Of a stretch of DNA of 64,000 bases, positions 34,492 to 45,740 are shown one piece after another; position 1 is the stretch's first letter; each line of letters starts with the position of its first letter. The translations under genes and the position numbers were made by a program. The notes under the pieces are model-generated. The model saw nothing but the letters and a program-made list of their open reading frames with translations. It did no database searches and was not told where the DNA came from. This stretch comes from Sordaria brevicollis (Eukaryota > Ascomycota > Sordariomycetes > Sordariales > Sordariaceae), in the NCBI GenBank assembly GCA_033439795.1, contig JAUTDP010000002.1, forward strand, positions 5,270,001-5,334,000, in the 5' to 3' direction.

Positions 34492-35845
34492 CTTGACGGT
34501 GATGGTTGGTGATGGATGGGTTTGGGTTGTTGGATGGTTTGTTGGTGGTCGTGAAGTGGTGAAGTTGGTACGAGAAGGAGGCACGGGGAGGGGACAAGTT
34601 GATGTTTATAGGTCTCCGAGCTGCAGAGCTGCCTACACTAGGAGACTTGACCGACGTGTCCGTGAGGGGAAACTGGCAGAACTAGGGTTGAGGGGTCAAC
34701 CGGTCAACCGGTCAAGATGAGGAGAAAGCGGTGCGGAGATGTTTTATAGGGGAAGTTGATCAACAAGTCCCAAGTCCTCAAGTCAAACTAGACTCCGGCC
34801 CGGATAACCTCCCCCCGAATCCATTTGTTGGTCCGGGGCTCCAACATGTTGTCCACTCATTGGCTCCCCGCCTCCAAGTGGACGCCGAGGCCCCCCGTCA
34901 AACTATTTTGAGACGTCATTGCATCCTGGAACGAGTCTCTCACCGGTCATGTTTGTCACTTGCTTGCTGTGCTTCGAGGTCCGGACAGACTCCGTGTGAG
35001 CCATTTCGAACCTCAAACCTTCGACCGAGTTTCGTGCTGAACGAACCCGAGATTTGTTCGGCGTTGGAAAACTCCACATCGTATCCCATGTCATTGTCAG
35101 GAACAGGAATAAAGTTGAACGGTGTGAGCCGGTCACGCCGGAAGCCGTAAAGAGATGATGTCCGGTCAGTGTCACCGCTCCGGCGTTGTTGTGACTTGTG
35201 ACACAACGAGCCCGCCTAGATCCGCCTAGATCCGGGGTAAAGGTCACACTAGTGACACGACAGCCGGCGGGAACGGACTGGAGGCCGGGGTGCAGCATGG
35301 TCGTCAGGTATGTGTGACAGCGGAACATGATAAATTAGGGGTTTATCGATATGTAAATACGAAGATATATGGAGGTTTCCTTTGGGATGTAAATCTTGTT
35401 ATCCATTTGATGGAGCTTCCCGTCGTCTTATTTGTCGTGTGCTTGCTTGGTGACATTGACTTTGGTTGATGACTATATTCGATACAATGGATTAACGCAT
35501 CCCATTGTTTGAACCTGTCTGTTAGTCTTTTGTTAGCAGCTTCGAAATGTCCGCGGTGTCAATGGATGAAGACTTCGACATCAAAAGTCAACAGTGTGAC
35601 GATGGTTGCGATGGTTGCGATGCACCGATGACAAACCGAAGAGGGGTCGAAGGAATCTAAAAGTGGGGTCAACGTTACGGATCTCACGGACTTACAGAGT
35701 CCATACAGGCCCCTGTCTAACCCCGCCAACTCGCCAAGCTCGGCCGATTATTATCCGAGAACTAACATGGGCAAAGTTTTCTTGCAACCCGGGACGCAGC
35801 TACTGCGTTCATCAGAGGAAGATTTGACAGCATCTATCAATCAAA
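34492..35845. other. Intergenic, promoter of the lactonase-like gene and 5' flank of tRNA-Arg
   Basis: No convincing gene. Short repeats are visible: CAACCGGTCAACCGGTCAA near 34697 and a duplicated CGCCTAGATC at 35212-35231. Confidence 0.5.
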
Positions 35846-35917
35846 GGTCCGCTGGCTCAATGGCAGAGCGTCTGACTACGAATCAGGAGGTTCCAGGTTC
35901 GACCCCTGGGTGGATCG
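35846..35917 (+). tRNA. tRNA-Arg (anticodon ACG)
   Basis: A 72 nt cloverleaf without intron. Acceptor GGTCCGC pairs with GTGGATC (two wobbles), discriminator G. The A box TGGCTCAATGG forms the D arm. The anticodon arm is TCTGA-CTACGAA-TCAGG, with ACG at the anticodon. The T arm is CCAGG-TTCGACC-CCTGG and contains the B box. The ACG anticodon is normally edited to ICG and reads CGU, CGC and CGA. Confidence 0.97.
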
Positions 35918-35921
35918 ATTC

Positions 35922-35926
35922 TTTTT
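35922..35926 (+). terminator. Pol III oligo-T terminator of tRNA-Arg
   Basis: Five T, four bases after the mature 3' end, the usual stop signal for RNA polymerase III. Confidence 0.85.
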
Positions 35927-36019
35927 GATGTTTTTTCTCATTCATTCTCTCCTTTTGCTCCTTGCTTGTCTTCCATACCCGTGCCACGTCGTCGTCGCCA
36001 TCTGGCTTTCTCTTTCCAT

Positions 36020-37348
36020 TCATACCGGCACCGGCAATATCTCCTCCTCAACCACCGGCTTCTGTCCATACCAAAAGTACATGGTCATATACCCATGAAT
36101 CTTGCTATCGTTCATGGCCCGCTTGCAACCCTCTAGCAACTCCTTGATCTCATCTTCGTCAAAGCATTTCCGCATGGCGGGGGTGGCCATGATGGCGGGG
36201 ATTAAGCCTTCGGTTGCTGCTAGGAGGAGGTTTCCTAGGTTTTTCATTCGTCTGTTTTGTTTTGTTTCATGTTGTCAGCCTGCAGTCGCGTGAGAGGCGG
36301 GTGCGAAAAGATAAGGGAAGCAAAGCAAGCGTACTCATCCCTAGGCCACCCTCCGAGCGGCACCTTAAACTGCCTACTCGTGACATTCACAAACCCGGCA
36401 TCCAGCATCATCTCGCCGATCTGTGGCGTAAGGCGGTAGTCTGTCCCTGCTTGAGCCCAAGCAATGTTTGCTAGATCAAAGAACTGTCCGGGCGGATACA
36501 TCTCCTTTGCAGGAATCGAGTTATCGTCTGACTTGATCTGTGGGTGAAGGTCCTGGGTTTCGATCCAGCCGCCTGGTTTTAGATGTCTTTTTCGTCTTGC
36601 ATTAGCCTCTCTCAATGTCTTCAAGACTGCTGGTAAAAACAGAAAAAAAAAAAAAAAAAAAAAAAACTCACTCAAAACACCTCCTCACCACCATCCCCGC
36701 ATCCACCACCATCGGCATCAAAAACCTCGCATGCACAAAATCGTAATCCTTCCCTTCCGTCTCAAAAAAGTTCTCTTCCTCGTCCTCGATGTCGTCAACC
36801 CACCACTCCACATTCTCCGGGCTCATGACCGGCTGAATCGGGCTCAGGTCCACCCCGACCACCTTAGCAAAGGGAAACTTGTCGGCCACTTCGACCGTCC
36901 ATTTGCCCGTTCCGCACCCGAGGTCCAGGATCTTGTTGAGGTTGTCGCCTATGGGCGCCAGGAAGTGCCGGCCCCAGGTCAGGTTGGTCGATAGGAGGTG
37001 GAGCAGGTCTTCCCGGTCGTGCTCGGCAGGGTCGTTGGGGAGGATGTAGCTGCGGGCGGACTCGAAGCCGTGGTAGCGCCGGCCGTAGGGGGAGATGTGG
37101 TGGTTGTAGAAGGCGGGGGTTAGGGAGATGTGGGAGTTGTCGGAGGTTGTGGAGGCGTTGTCATCGTCCGAGTCAACGTCGGCGGGCTCTATGTAGTCGT
37201 GGTCGCCAAAGTGGATGAGTTCGAAATCGGAGTCTGCTGATACGGTGCTGAGTCGGCGGAGGGTGTTTGATGTGAGTTGAGTGTCGTCGTTCTTCATTGC
37301 GTTGTGATCAACGATGATCATGTCGGTTGAGGCTGATGGACGAGGCAT
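36020..37348 (-). CDS. LaeA/UMTA-like SAM-dependent methyltransferase
   Basis: Three exons: 37348-36672, 36586-36335 and 36251-36020, giving 386 residues. Intron 1 (36671-36587, GTGAGT...AAAAG) was set by the fit of the split sequence CFE-HLKPGGWIE, the expected family junction; intron 2 (36334-36252) is GTACGC...AACAG. After an acidic N-terminus, HGFESARSYILPND and a SAM motif I ILDLGCGTGKW (about 140-150) are followed by VVGVDLSPIQP and the LKPGGWIE motif. The group includes LaeA, a regulator of secondary metabolism, but many relatives have no known substrate. No adjacent biosynthetic cluster is seen. Confidence 0.9.
36643..36666. repeat. A24 homopolymer inside the methyltransferase intron
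   Basis: On the coding strand this is T24 placed five bases after the start of the GTGAGT donor of intron 1. It is intronic, so length change would not break the frame but could affect splicing. Confidence 0.9.
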
Positions 37349-39063
37349 GTTGGCTGTGAACCGAGATCGTGTGATGCCTGATCAGTCTATGTCGGTAGTT
37401 GGGGAAAGATGATGACAGGGAAGTGAAGAGATACGAGATCTTGAAGGAAGAGGACCCTGGCCAGGGAGGAGTAGATATATGTTGACCCTTGCAAACAAGC
37501 ACAAGGCAGACATCCAAAAGTGGTTGAAGCACACTGTCTTTCCACATGGCATGCACGAGTCCAAGCTTTGAGACAGGCCAACGAGATGCCTAGAAGCTAG
37601 TGTAGAAGAGTGATCACCACCAAGGTGTAGCATGGGGTCCGCACTGTCCGGTCTACATGGTGACATCGTGACATCAATAGCGAGGCAAAGGGTCCTTGGG
37701 GTGGAAAATGGAAAGCGGGCAAGTGGCTTCCACCGACCGATCAAGGTTGCAGTGAGAAACAAAAAGCGAGAAACAAATGTCCCGGGCCGCGACACCTTGT
37801 GGAGGAGTGGTGCGACCTTTGCCGGCCGACTAGTCTCGGGCCGCGGGCGTGCTTCAGTTAAGGCGTGGTTATCAGGACTTTAGACAACATGACTGGATGG
37901 GTTCCAGAAAGGAGGTTGTGGGGATGGTCATGTCTCACTTGAGCCCTCTACCAACAGTCAGCCACAATTTGCCAGTTGTCTCGAATGGAAACGTTGAACA
38001 CCCATCTCCCGAGGGCCGTGATATGTGATCTTTGTTGCGCAAACTATCGACAATATGCGGTTTGTGAATCGGTCACATTGTGAGGTCTTATGCTCGCCTA
38101 TCGATACGGGACGATGTGGATGGATGGAGACCGGTCTGGTGATATCTCGGATTCCTGTCTTCGGTCCTCTTCTTGGTGTCTTGTTCTTCCCTTGGTGCGG
38201 CTGACTCTTCTCAGACCGATGTAGCAACGCCAGTGAGCTACGTAGTGCTGAGATAAAAACCAAGAGAAAAAGCCACAGCCAACAAGCGGCAAGGTTTGTC
38301 CAGTCAGAAAAATGCCGTGTGTTGGGAGCTAGTAAGAAGCTGCACTTCTGCAGTGAAGTGGATGTCGATGTCAAGTTCAGCTTTCCATGGTTGGTGTTTG
38401 GTTCAAAAAATCCAAAGAGCAACCGACAGTGTTCGAGAACGAATGGTCGATGAATGCTCGAGTGGGGTAAAATGGACAGTGGAGAGTGGGGTTCGGATGA
38501 AAATGTTAGTGCACCACGCTAAAACGGCACGATCGGGCCACTAAGGGACCGCCCGCTCAGGCCGCTCTTAGCGCTGTGGGCCCCTATAGCACCGCTCTTA
38601 AAGGGTTGCTGTACAGAATAGGGCTGATGTAGCGAGGCGGCACCGACTGCAGAGTTCCAATACTTGTACAGGCCGCGTGACCTTTCCTGACGAGGACATT
38701 CCCGTCGTCTGAATAGCCTCACTCCACCAAGACAACTTTCATCCCAACATTCTCTTCACCCAACCCAGTCACATTCCTTCTTTTATTGCTTTCACATGCC
38801 TGGTTGAGATATCACTTCACCACCATTAATCATCTTTGTTCTTGATGCTGTACATATATCACCGGCTTCAGTCAGCACCCACGCTGCCACGCCTCAAACG
38901 TCCCGCCCATTACACCCTCATCAACGCCCAACGACGCCTCATCAGCTCACCCCGCCGTCTAACAGAATCGATAAAGCCATCCTCAGTCGAATAAAATCTC
39001 GAGTCCGACCCCCGTTAGCGGCACAATCAACAACCCACCCACACCTCACCCAGAAGCCCGCAA
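37349..39063. other. Divergent intergenic region
   Basis: Contains the promoters of the methyltransferase (-) and the GFD2-like gene (+). At 38515-38640 there is a GC-rich patch with a repeated CCGCTCTTA about 30 bases apart; no gene is visible. Confidence 0.5.
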
Positions 39064-40752
39064 ATGTCACTTGATTCGCTTTCCCTTTCCGATTTAGACG
39101 CCCGCCCCCAATCCCGTGCACAAGCGCCATCGAGCACCTGCACACCACACCGTGCGCCCCCAACGTCGTTCGATAGCCCAAAAGAAAGTCCAAGGCTGTT
39201 GTCTCCTCAACCACAGGCCTCTGAGGGCTTGTCATCCACCACCGAAAAGATCACCACCCTTCATCATCTGCGCTCCCTGGTGCCTCACTCCTACTGCATC
39301 GGTATCGACGTGGAGGGCATCGAGGGTATAGCCCAGGGCATCACATCAGTCGGCATCTCCGTCCTGCCGCCTTTTATCCCCCCATCTCACTCATCTCTGG
39401 ACAACAAGTCATGGCCATGGCCCTTCCCCGACCTCCACGACGGCCATCTCGACCTCGACACCCTCTCCTCCCACTTCCACTTTTCGTCACACTGCTTCGC
39501 CATCCTCGGCCGCGAACGCGCCCGCTCTTATGAGCATTTCCACTACGGCACCGTCACCCACATTCCCATTCACCAGGTCCAGGATGCCGTCATCTCTGCC
39601 ATTTCCCAATCCATCCCTCACCTCCATGACCATAGCCACTCATCTCCAAACCCCAAGGCAGAGGCACCGACGGCACCAATAATCCTAACAGGCTTCGACA
39701 TGTCCCTCGAACTCCGCGCACTTTCCTCCCTCCTCCCTTCTCTTTCCAACTACATCACTCACACCGTCGACATATCCTCTCTCTGCCTCGCCAACGCTCG
39801 CTTTGACCACCAAAGGCAGTCACAGTCCCGTAAGACGCATCTAAAGGTCTCGTTGCGGGATACTATGCTCTCCCTCTCCTTCCTCCGAAATCATTCCATC
39901 CAGCCCAGAGCCCGCCACCATTCAGCCGGTATGGACGCCGTGCGCACTTTGGGGGTCATGTTAGCCCTTCTCGCTAGGGACAGTCCCGGTCCTAGTCCTA
40001 GTCCCAGTTCCAGTTCCCCTTCTTCCTCTGGGCCCTTGTCTGGGAGCCTTATAGTGGTTAAAAGACATACGTGGGAGGAACATGCGAATAGAAAGCTTTG
40101 GGAGTGGCTGCCGAGACCGGAGTCAAAGTTTCCGTGGACGGTGAAAGTCGTGCCTTTCCCTGCTTCCGCAGATAATGGAGAAACAGATGAAAGGGGAGAA
40201 GGGAGGGCGGTAACGTACTTACCGGAAAGTCTGAGTAGACCGGCTAGACTGTACAACTTCATCATCAAAACCTTCCGGACAGAACCGAAAGCAGTAGCCG
40301 TCTGTCCCCCCGCTAGGTCAGCACCCCAAAAGAAGACGCATGGGTGGGTGAGTTTTTATACCGAGCAAGAGATGGAGAGGTTCGTGAGGGAGTGGGGGGA
40401 TGGGAAGGTGGTTGTTGATGGGGTTGTCCTAAAAGTTGGGGGGAGGCCGCCTCCTGAGACGGCGTCTAAGAACTCCATGCCACGTAAAGATGTGGAGGTG
40501 GAGGGCTCTAGGGTAAACCAGGTTGAAGAGAAAGGTAAGTCAATATCGGATGAAAAACAACACCAGAAAGAGGAGGACGAAGAGCAAGATACGGTGCTCA
40601 TAGAGGGGCTGTCCGTTTTGGAAATCGACGACACAGCAGAGGTAGAGGTAGGTAGTACCCTAGATTCCCTGTTCCAATCCGACGGTGATGACACCTACTT
40701 GCATGACTCCTCGATTCTTCTTCGTTTTGCACACCACATGACACGGACTTGA
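39064..40752 (+). CDS. GFD2-like protein with DEDDh (RNase H-like) nuclease fold
   Basis: Single exon, 562 residues. Acidic residues fit a DEDDh 3'-5' exonuclease fold: Asp82 and Glu84 in CIGIDVEGIE, Asp212 in LTGFDMSLELRAL, and His285 with Asp290 in HHSAGMDAVRTL. Fungal proteins of this layout match the domain shared by yeast Gfd2 and YDR514C, which is linked genetically to mRNA export; nuclease activity of that domain is not established to my knowledge. The C-terminal third has a segment that could be a small RNA-binding-like fold (HGWVSFYTEQEMERFVREW) and then an acidic tail. A GGTAAGT at about 40533 could act as a donor in the tail, so a longer spliced form cannot be excluded. Confidence 0.7.
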   Translation: MSLDSLSLSDLDARPQSRAQAPSSTCTPHRAPPTSFDSPKESPRLLSPQPQASEGLSSTTEKITTLHHLRSLVPHSYCIGIDVEGIEGIAQGITSVGISVLPPFIPPSHSSLDNKSWPWPFPDLHDGHLDLDTLSSHFHFSSHCFAILGRERARSYEHFHYGTVTHIPIHQVQDAVISAISQSIPHLHDHSHSSPNPKAEAPTAPIILTGFDMSLELRALSSLLPSLSNYITHTVDISSLCLANARFDHQRQSQSRKTHLKVSLRDTMLSLSFLRNHSIQPRARHHSAGMDAVRTLGVMLALLARDSPGPSPSPSSSSPSSSGPLSGSLIVVKRHTWEEHANRKLWEWLPRPESKFPWTVKVVPFPASADNGETDERGEGRAVTYLPESLSRPARLYNFIIKTFRTEPKAVAVCPPARSAPQKKTHGWVSFYTEQEMERFVREWGDGKVVVDGVVLKVGGRPPPETASKNSMPRKDVEVEGSRVNQVEEKGKSISDEKQHQKEEDEEQDTVLIEGLSVLEIDDTAEVEVGSTLDSLFQSDGDDTYLHDSSILLRFAHHMTRT

Positions 40753-40806
40753 AGGATATTACAAACAGTCCCAAGTATCAAACTAAGAGCTTTTACCAGC
40801 AAAACA

Positions 40807-40826
40807 CCCCCCCCCCCCCCCCCCCT
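40807..40826. repeat. C20 homopolymer
   Basis: Twenty consecutive C between the stop codons of the two convergent genes, probably in a 3' UTR. Assembly length is likely approximate. Confidence 0.9.
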
Positions 40827-40950
40827 TCCTTTCCACACAATCCCCATCCACAATCACCTCCACATTCCCACACCAGTACCCCCCGTTACCCTTACCCTTC
40901 CACGTGCTCAACAGCCTAGGATTACCGATTACATACCCTCAGCCTCAGCA

Positions 40951-42803
40951 CTACAAACACTGACTATAATAATCATTCTGAAACCGACACGAACTCCCGC
41001 TCGCACAAGTCCTGCATCCATTCCAATTCTTGCCGTTACACTGTCCGTACTTGGCCGTCGTGCAGCTCGTTGGCGGTGGGTTGTTGGGGTTACCGCCTCC
41101 TATATGCTTGTTGTTAACATCAGGAATAAGACAAGTGCCATCCAAGTAAGGGGGACAGGTTGAGTGGTGGAAGAGGAAGATGATTGGCTTGGGGGTGTGG
41201 AAGGGGAGGAGGGTGGTGGTGCATGGGTGGCGGAAGGGGAGGTAGCGGTGGTATGGGAAGGTGAGGGGAATGGTAAGGGGGTTGAGGAAGACGGAGCGGA
41301 TGAGGAGGTTGAGGAGGAAACGGAGGCTGAGGAAGGTAAGTGGATGCTAGGTGATGAGGTCAAGGAGTGAGAGGATGGTAGATGATGGCCGGAAGAAGCT
41401 GATAGAGGGCTTGGAGAAGGTGAGGTAGTGGATGAGGATGGGGTAGAGGCTGAAGAAAGGGAGCTGGATGATGCGGTTGAAAGCGAAAGGGAGGATGTTT
41501 TAACAGCGGACGTGGAAGATGATGAATGAGCTGAAGAAGGAAACGAGGTAGTGGTTGAAATGTTTGAAACTGAAACAAGTAAGCGAGGTGACGAGTTCGG
41601 GGATAGGGTGAGAGGAGTTTTGAACTGGGGAAAGAAGTGACCTGGGATGACAGGCCGTGCTGTGAACCGAGAGAAAAGAAAAGAACCTACCATTCGGCCC
41701 ACCAACAAGCACCGGAGTCCCCAACCTCGTCGTCTCATCAATACTACAAATATTGACACAACCCTTCTTATCCCCAACCCCACCACCCGCACCACCCCCC
41801 TCAGTACTATTATAAACCATCTCAATCCACTGCACCTGCATCTCCGCCCTTCCCCCCTTTCCATAACACCCGACCAGCTCCCCCCATCGCTCCAGACATT
41901 AAACATCACCTGGCTCGAATCCTTCGGCGCCTGAAACCCGATCCTGCCCGTCTCAATCCCGTTCACAAACCAAGTCGTCTGCCCGGGTGTCCAATCCATC
42001 CTGTAAACGGCCCAGTCGCTCCATTTTTTCCCGTTAGGCATGGTCACGTTCCTCGTCGCCTCCTTGATACTGTCGCTCGTGCTGTTCCACGACGGCTGGT
42101 TGGTATACTGCACATAACTGGGCGGATCCTGCGTGCGAATCTCCAAGTCGGCTTCCTGGACCAGCGCAACCTGCGACGGCGTGGGAGGAGGCCGGTACGT
42201 GAACATGGCCGTTACCGCGCCCGGAGAGCCGCGGGTGCGGGCGAGCATGCGCAGGGAGAGGAATTTGTACGAGGTCAACTTGGATTCGAACTCGGCGGAA
42301 CTCTGGAAGCCCGGGGCAGATGAGTTAGAGGGCATGGTTATGGTGGGACCGCCCGAGGAGTGCCGGACTGTACGCATCACCAGGTATGTCTGGCCGTTAG
42401 CGTTGGGATCGGACGAGCGGTCGATGTAGATGTTGTTGAACGAGTTGACCATGGGGACTGTGGCGTCGTTGAGGTCGCTCTGGTTTAAGCCCATTAGTGC
42501 GGTGTTGTTCCAGCTCTGGATGCCCCAGTTGTCCTTCCATTGCGGCAGCTCAAAGTAGGAAGAGGTCGGCGGCGCCGCGGCGTTTCCCTCAAAAGTCTCA
42601 ATCGGGTTGGGTACTCTGACATATTGTTGGAGGTTGCGAAAGTCAAAAAACTTGTGCGTGTGAAAGTAGTTTGTGAAGGTGGCATTGGTTCTATAGCAGT
42701 GACAGTTGGAGTCGGTGGTCTCTGGGTAAGCTGCCGAGGTGAGGTTGATGAGATAGCCAGTCATGACCAAAAGGCCCCAAGGCCATGTGGTTGTGGTCAT
42801 CAT
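40951..42803 (-). CDS. Secreted GH16 glucanase with Ser/Thr linker and CBM1, two frame breaks
   Basis: Starts at ATG 42803 with a signal peptide ([14 protein letters not shown]). The GH16 domain has the catalytic EADLEI motif and [14 protein letters not shown]. After this the frame runs on wrongly, while the family sequence [11 protein letters not shown] appears one base out of phase; the break is at the C6 run 41852-41857 (plus strand). Exon 1 then ends at 41691 and intron GTAGGT...TTTCAG spans 41690-41570. Exon 2 encodes a long Ser/Pro/Thr linker and finally a fungal-type cellulose-binding module ([22 protein letters not shown]) ending at 40951, again one base out of phase with the linker; G5 at 41150-41154 is a likely site. 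One added base at each site restores a frame consistent across the intron and about 577 residues. GH16 enzymes cut beta-1,3 or mixed-linkage glucans. Confidence 0.82.
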
Positions 42804-43828
42804 GGCTGGATTTGGTAACTGATGAAGAAAGGGGAAAGGCTTGGCAGTGCAATGGTCTAGACTTCACACATTGACAACAACGGGGGATGTGAGAGAAAGA
42901 AATACCAAGAGATGGACTGGGGGCTCATCTTTGAGAACGGGATCCTCAACAACCACACTGGCGGCCATGCGTCATTACGGTCCCAAACATTCCAGCCCCA
43001 AACGGCTTCTGAAACGGGGATTAGGCCGTCGAATTGCCAGGTTTGGACACATACGTTGGCCCAACATCTCAAACGGTGACAAAAGAAGTCAAAGGAAGCA
43101 CTCGACCAGCATTTGGTTGCGCCAGGAATGGGAGGCGACAAATAATGGGAAGGGTCCATCAAAGGAAAAAGTGACACGGAACGCAAGGGCAACGATCCAA
43201 CACATCCAACCTTCGGCAGTCGTCTAGTGACACGGGCTACTGGGACGGCAGAGATCATATGCTCATTTGCTCGGGACTCGGAGGGCAATTCGACGGTTGT
43301 GCCTGTTTGCGTGTACATCCAGATTAAATATTTAACCGTACAGGTTATATCCTCAAGCATATGGACGGGGGTGTGTACGCGGAAGCACGAGAACCAGTCA
43401 ACGAGAATGAGGTTTGGAAGTGAGGAGCTTGCGTAATCCAAGGTCGATATATTGGGGTATCAAATTTGTATGGAACACAACAAAGCCAACCTGAAATGCA
43501 TCGTTACCTTGGCGTGGCTGGCCAAGGCAGTAACTGTCTGTCTCTTTATGTCCACCATTCATCGAAAGCTTGAGATGAACTGGGTTACAGCCGGAGGGTG
43601 AAAATGTGTATGAGGCAATGCCATGCCATGTCTGCCGAACGGGATGATGCCGACGACGAGATGTGGTCTCAAGCGCTGATGCTGCCTTGTGCAGAAAATT
43701 ACCCATCATTGTCAGGTGAAAAAATTGGATGATAACCCGATGTCGCAGCATCATACGGCTCTTCCTTTGGGTACCTTGCTGGGACCATCTGTCAGTCTCG
43801 AGGCAGAGAAGGGCCAGCCGCACCATAC
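42804..43828. other. Intergenic, promoter of the GH16 gene
   Basis: Lies between the GH16 gene start and the 3' end of the F-box-like gene, both on the minus strand. No frame has a recognisable domain. Confidence 0.5.
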
Positions 43829-45740
43829 TCAATCAAAGAGATACTCATCCCATCGATCTTCATGGTAGGCATAAAAGAGTTCATCAAAGCTGTGCCCATG
43901 ATCCTCTCCCAACTGTTGCACGAATGCCGCAAATGTGGGAGGCCTCCGTGCTTCGCGTTCTGGGTCCTCTTCCTCGTCGCCGGAGAAGTAGTATTCGGAT
44001 GCTTCATCCTCTTCTTCGAGCTCGATTTCCGTCTCTTCTTCATATCCTCCTCCGCCCACCCCGGGCAATATCATGTCATCCCCATCCTCGTCTTCAAAGT
44101 CATCCTCCTCAATGGGTTCAACATCATCCTCATCCTGGTACGAAGGGAACAGGTCGAAAGTCCGAAAGGCGATGCCCGCTCCCAAACAGCGCAGCCTTGT
44201 TTCCTCGACTTCTCTGCTGAACCGTCTGTGAAACTTGCCTTTTGCAGGCCACGAGTGGATGGCCAAGGATATGCTCGATAGCTTCGGTGACTGGGAAGCG
44301 CAAAGGCAGGCTACGCCGTGCAATATCATGTCGAGATTGGCCATGTAACTTTGATTCCAGTCCTTGGCCGTTCCCCACTCGCACACCAGAGTGAAGTCAC
44401 GCAGTGTCGGCGGAAGCAACTGGCACAGCCTCTCACCGTCATCTTCTTCAAGAATGCCCAGGGTACCAAAAACGCCGCGGTAGTCGAGGGTGAGGCTCTC
44501 AAGGCGTCTGAGATGCGGGATACACTTGAGCCGGTGATTCTCTGGTTTCCTGGGTCGTTCTCTCCCGCGTGTTAGGTAGTGGCCCTCGGCCAAAATGATC
44601 AACTCGAGACTCCGCAGAGTATCTGCAAGGCCCGTCAAGGCAACGTCAAGTGTCTTGCCCTCGGGCAACAACTCCCTGTCATCGTCCGTAGTGCCCTCTT
44701 CGAAGTGGACAAGCAGATCCTGTAGGTTGGTACATGCTAGGCATAGGGCAACCAGTCTCGGTTCGTGGATGCGGCTGCCATACAGACGGAGTTGTTGGAT
44801 ATGGGGAAGCGGAGGTATCGTTATGTCCTCGTAGAAAAGATTCGACGCCGAGGAACAACAAAGCTCGAGGGTTTTGAGATTCTTGAGATCTGGTAAGCAA
44901 GCAATGGTATAGTGTGAGAGCAGCTGGGTAAAGGTTCCGTCTCGACTCGGCACTTCGTCTCTATGGCAGTATATGCGCAGGGAAGATAGGCTGCGCATCT
45001 GGTGAAAGGGAAAGTATCGGGCAATGAAGGTCTGTCGATGGTTGACGGGATCGGGCGAGTTCATGTAGCTCAGCATGGTGGCGCGGAAGGCGGGGAGCAA
45101 GACGTCGTTGGCGGTGGGGTCTTGAGGCTCTTGGTTGGGTAAGGGGTGGTCGGGAAAAGCAAAGAGCAGGTCCCTCAGGTTGGGGGCGTGCCAAGTGATG
45201 ATCATGAGGAGCTCCAGGCCGATGGAGGCGGGACTGGCGCCGGGTTGGCCCTGCCATCTCACTGGCGGCGGTTAGATTGGAGAACAAAGACCCAAGGACT
45301 CGGGTTATCCATAAGTATATCCTACCTCCAGTTTGTCTTTCCCATTCCCGATGTATTCCCATGATCATCCTCGTGCCAGTAATGTTGGCCATACATGTGA
45401 TATGGCGTATCCAGGGCTTGACCTCGGGATGCTTGATCATGCGCAGGTACAAGGTGACGAGGGCTCTCTCGTTGTAGATGATGATATTCCGCCAAAGAAG
45501 CGGTCTGGCGACGGCGAGCATGCGATGGGAGGTCTGGGCAAAGGAGAGCAGCTCACGATGCGCGAGAAGGTATGCCGTACGCTGGTCTTTTGCTTCTTGA
45601 CTGGCCCATGTTCCAACGGTACGAAGGGCGAAGCGGGTGGTCAATGGCGGCTGTGGGACAAGCGCCTCGGCTATGGGCTGGAGCAGTTCGTTCGGCAGGC
45701 GCTCGATGGAGGCCGTGAAGTTTTGGGCGGGCGAGGCCAT
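43829..45740 (-). CDS. F-box-like protein with leucine-rich region
   Basis: Two exons, 45740-45326 and 45261-43829, joined by intron GTAGGA...GCCAG (45325-45262) with a CTAAC branch site; 615 residues. The N-terminus SIERLPNELLQPIAEAL is a typical F-box first helix, followed by HRMLAVARPLLWRNIII as the rest of the motif. The middle has repeated Leu-rich strands (LKNLKTLELCC, LPHIQQLRLYGS, LRRLESLTLDYRG), probably an irregular leucine-rich repeat solenoid. The C-terminus is strongly acidic (FEDEDGDDM, EEETEIELEEEDE). F-box proteins link Skp1-cullin ubiquitin ligases to targets; the target is unknown and many fungal relatives lack proven Skp1 binding. Confidence 0.82.

Noticed and set aside
41100..42803. 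The uninterrupted 567-codon frame over the whole GH16 region
   Set aside because: After the SWSG motif it leaves the family sequence, reads through a good intron and misses the CBM1; its length is an artefact of C/T-rich sequence.
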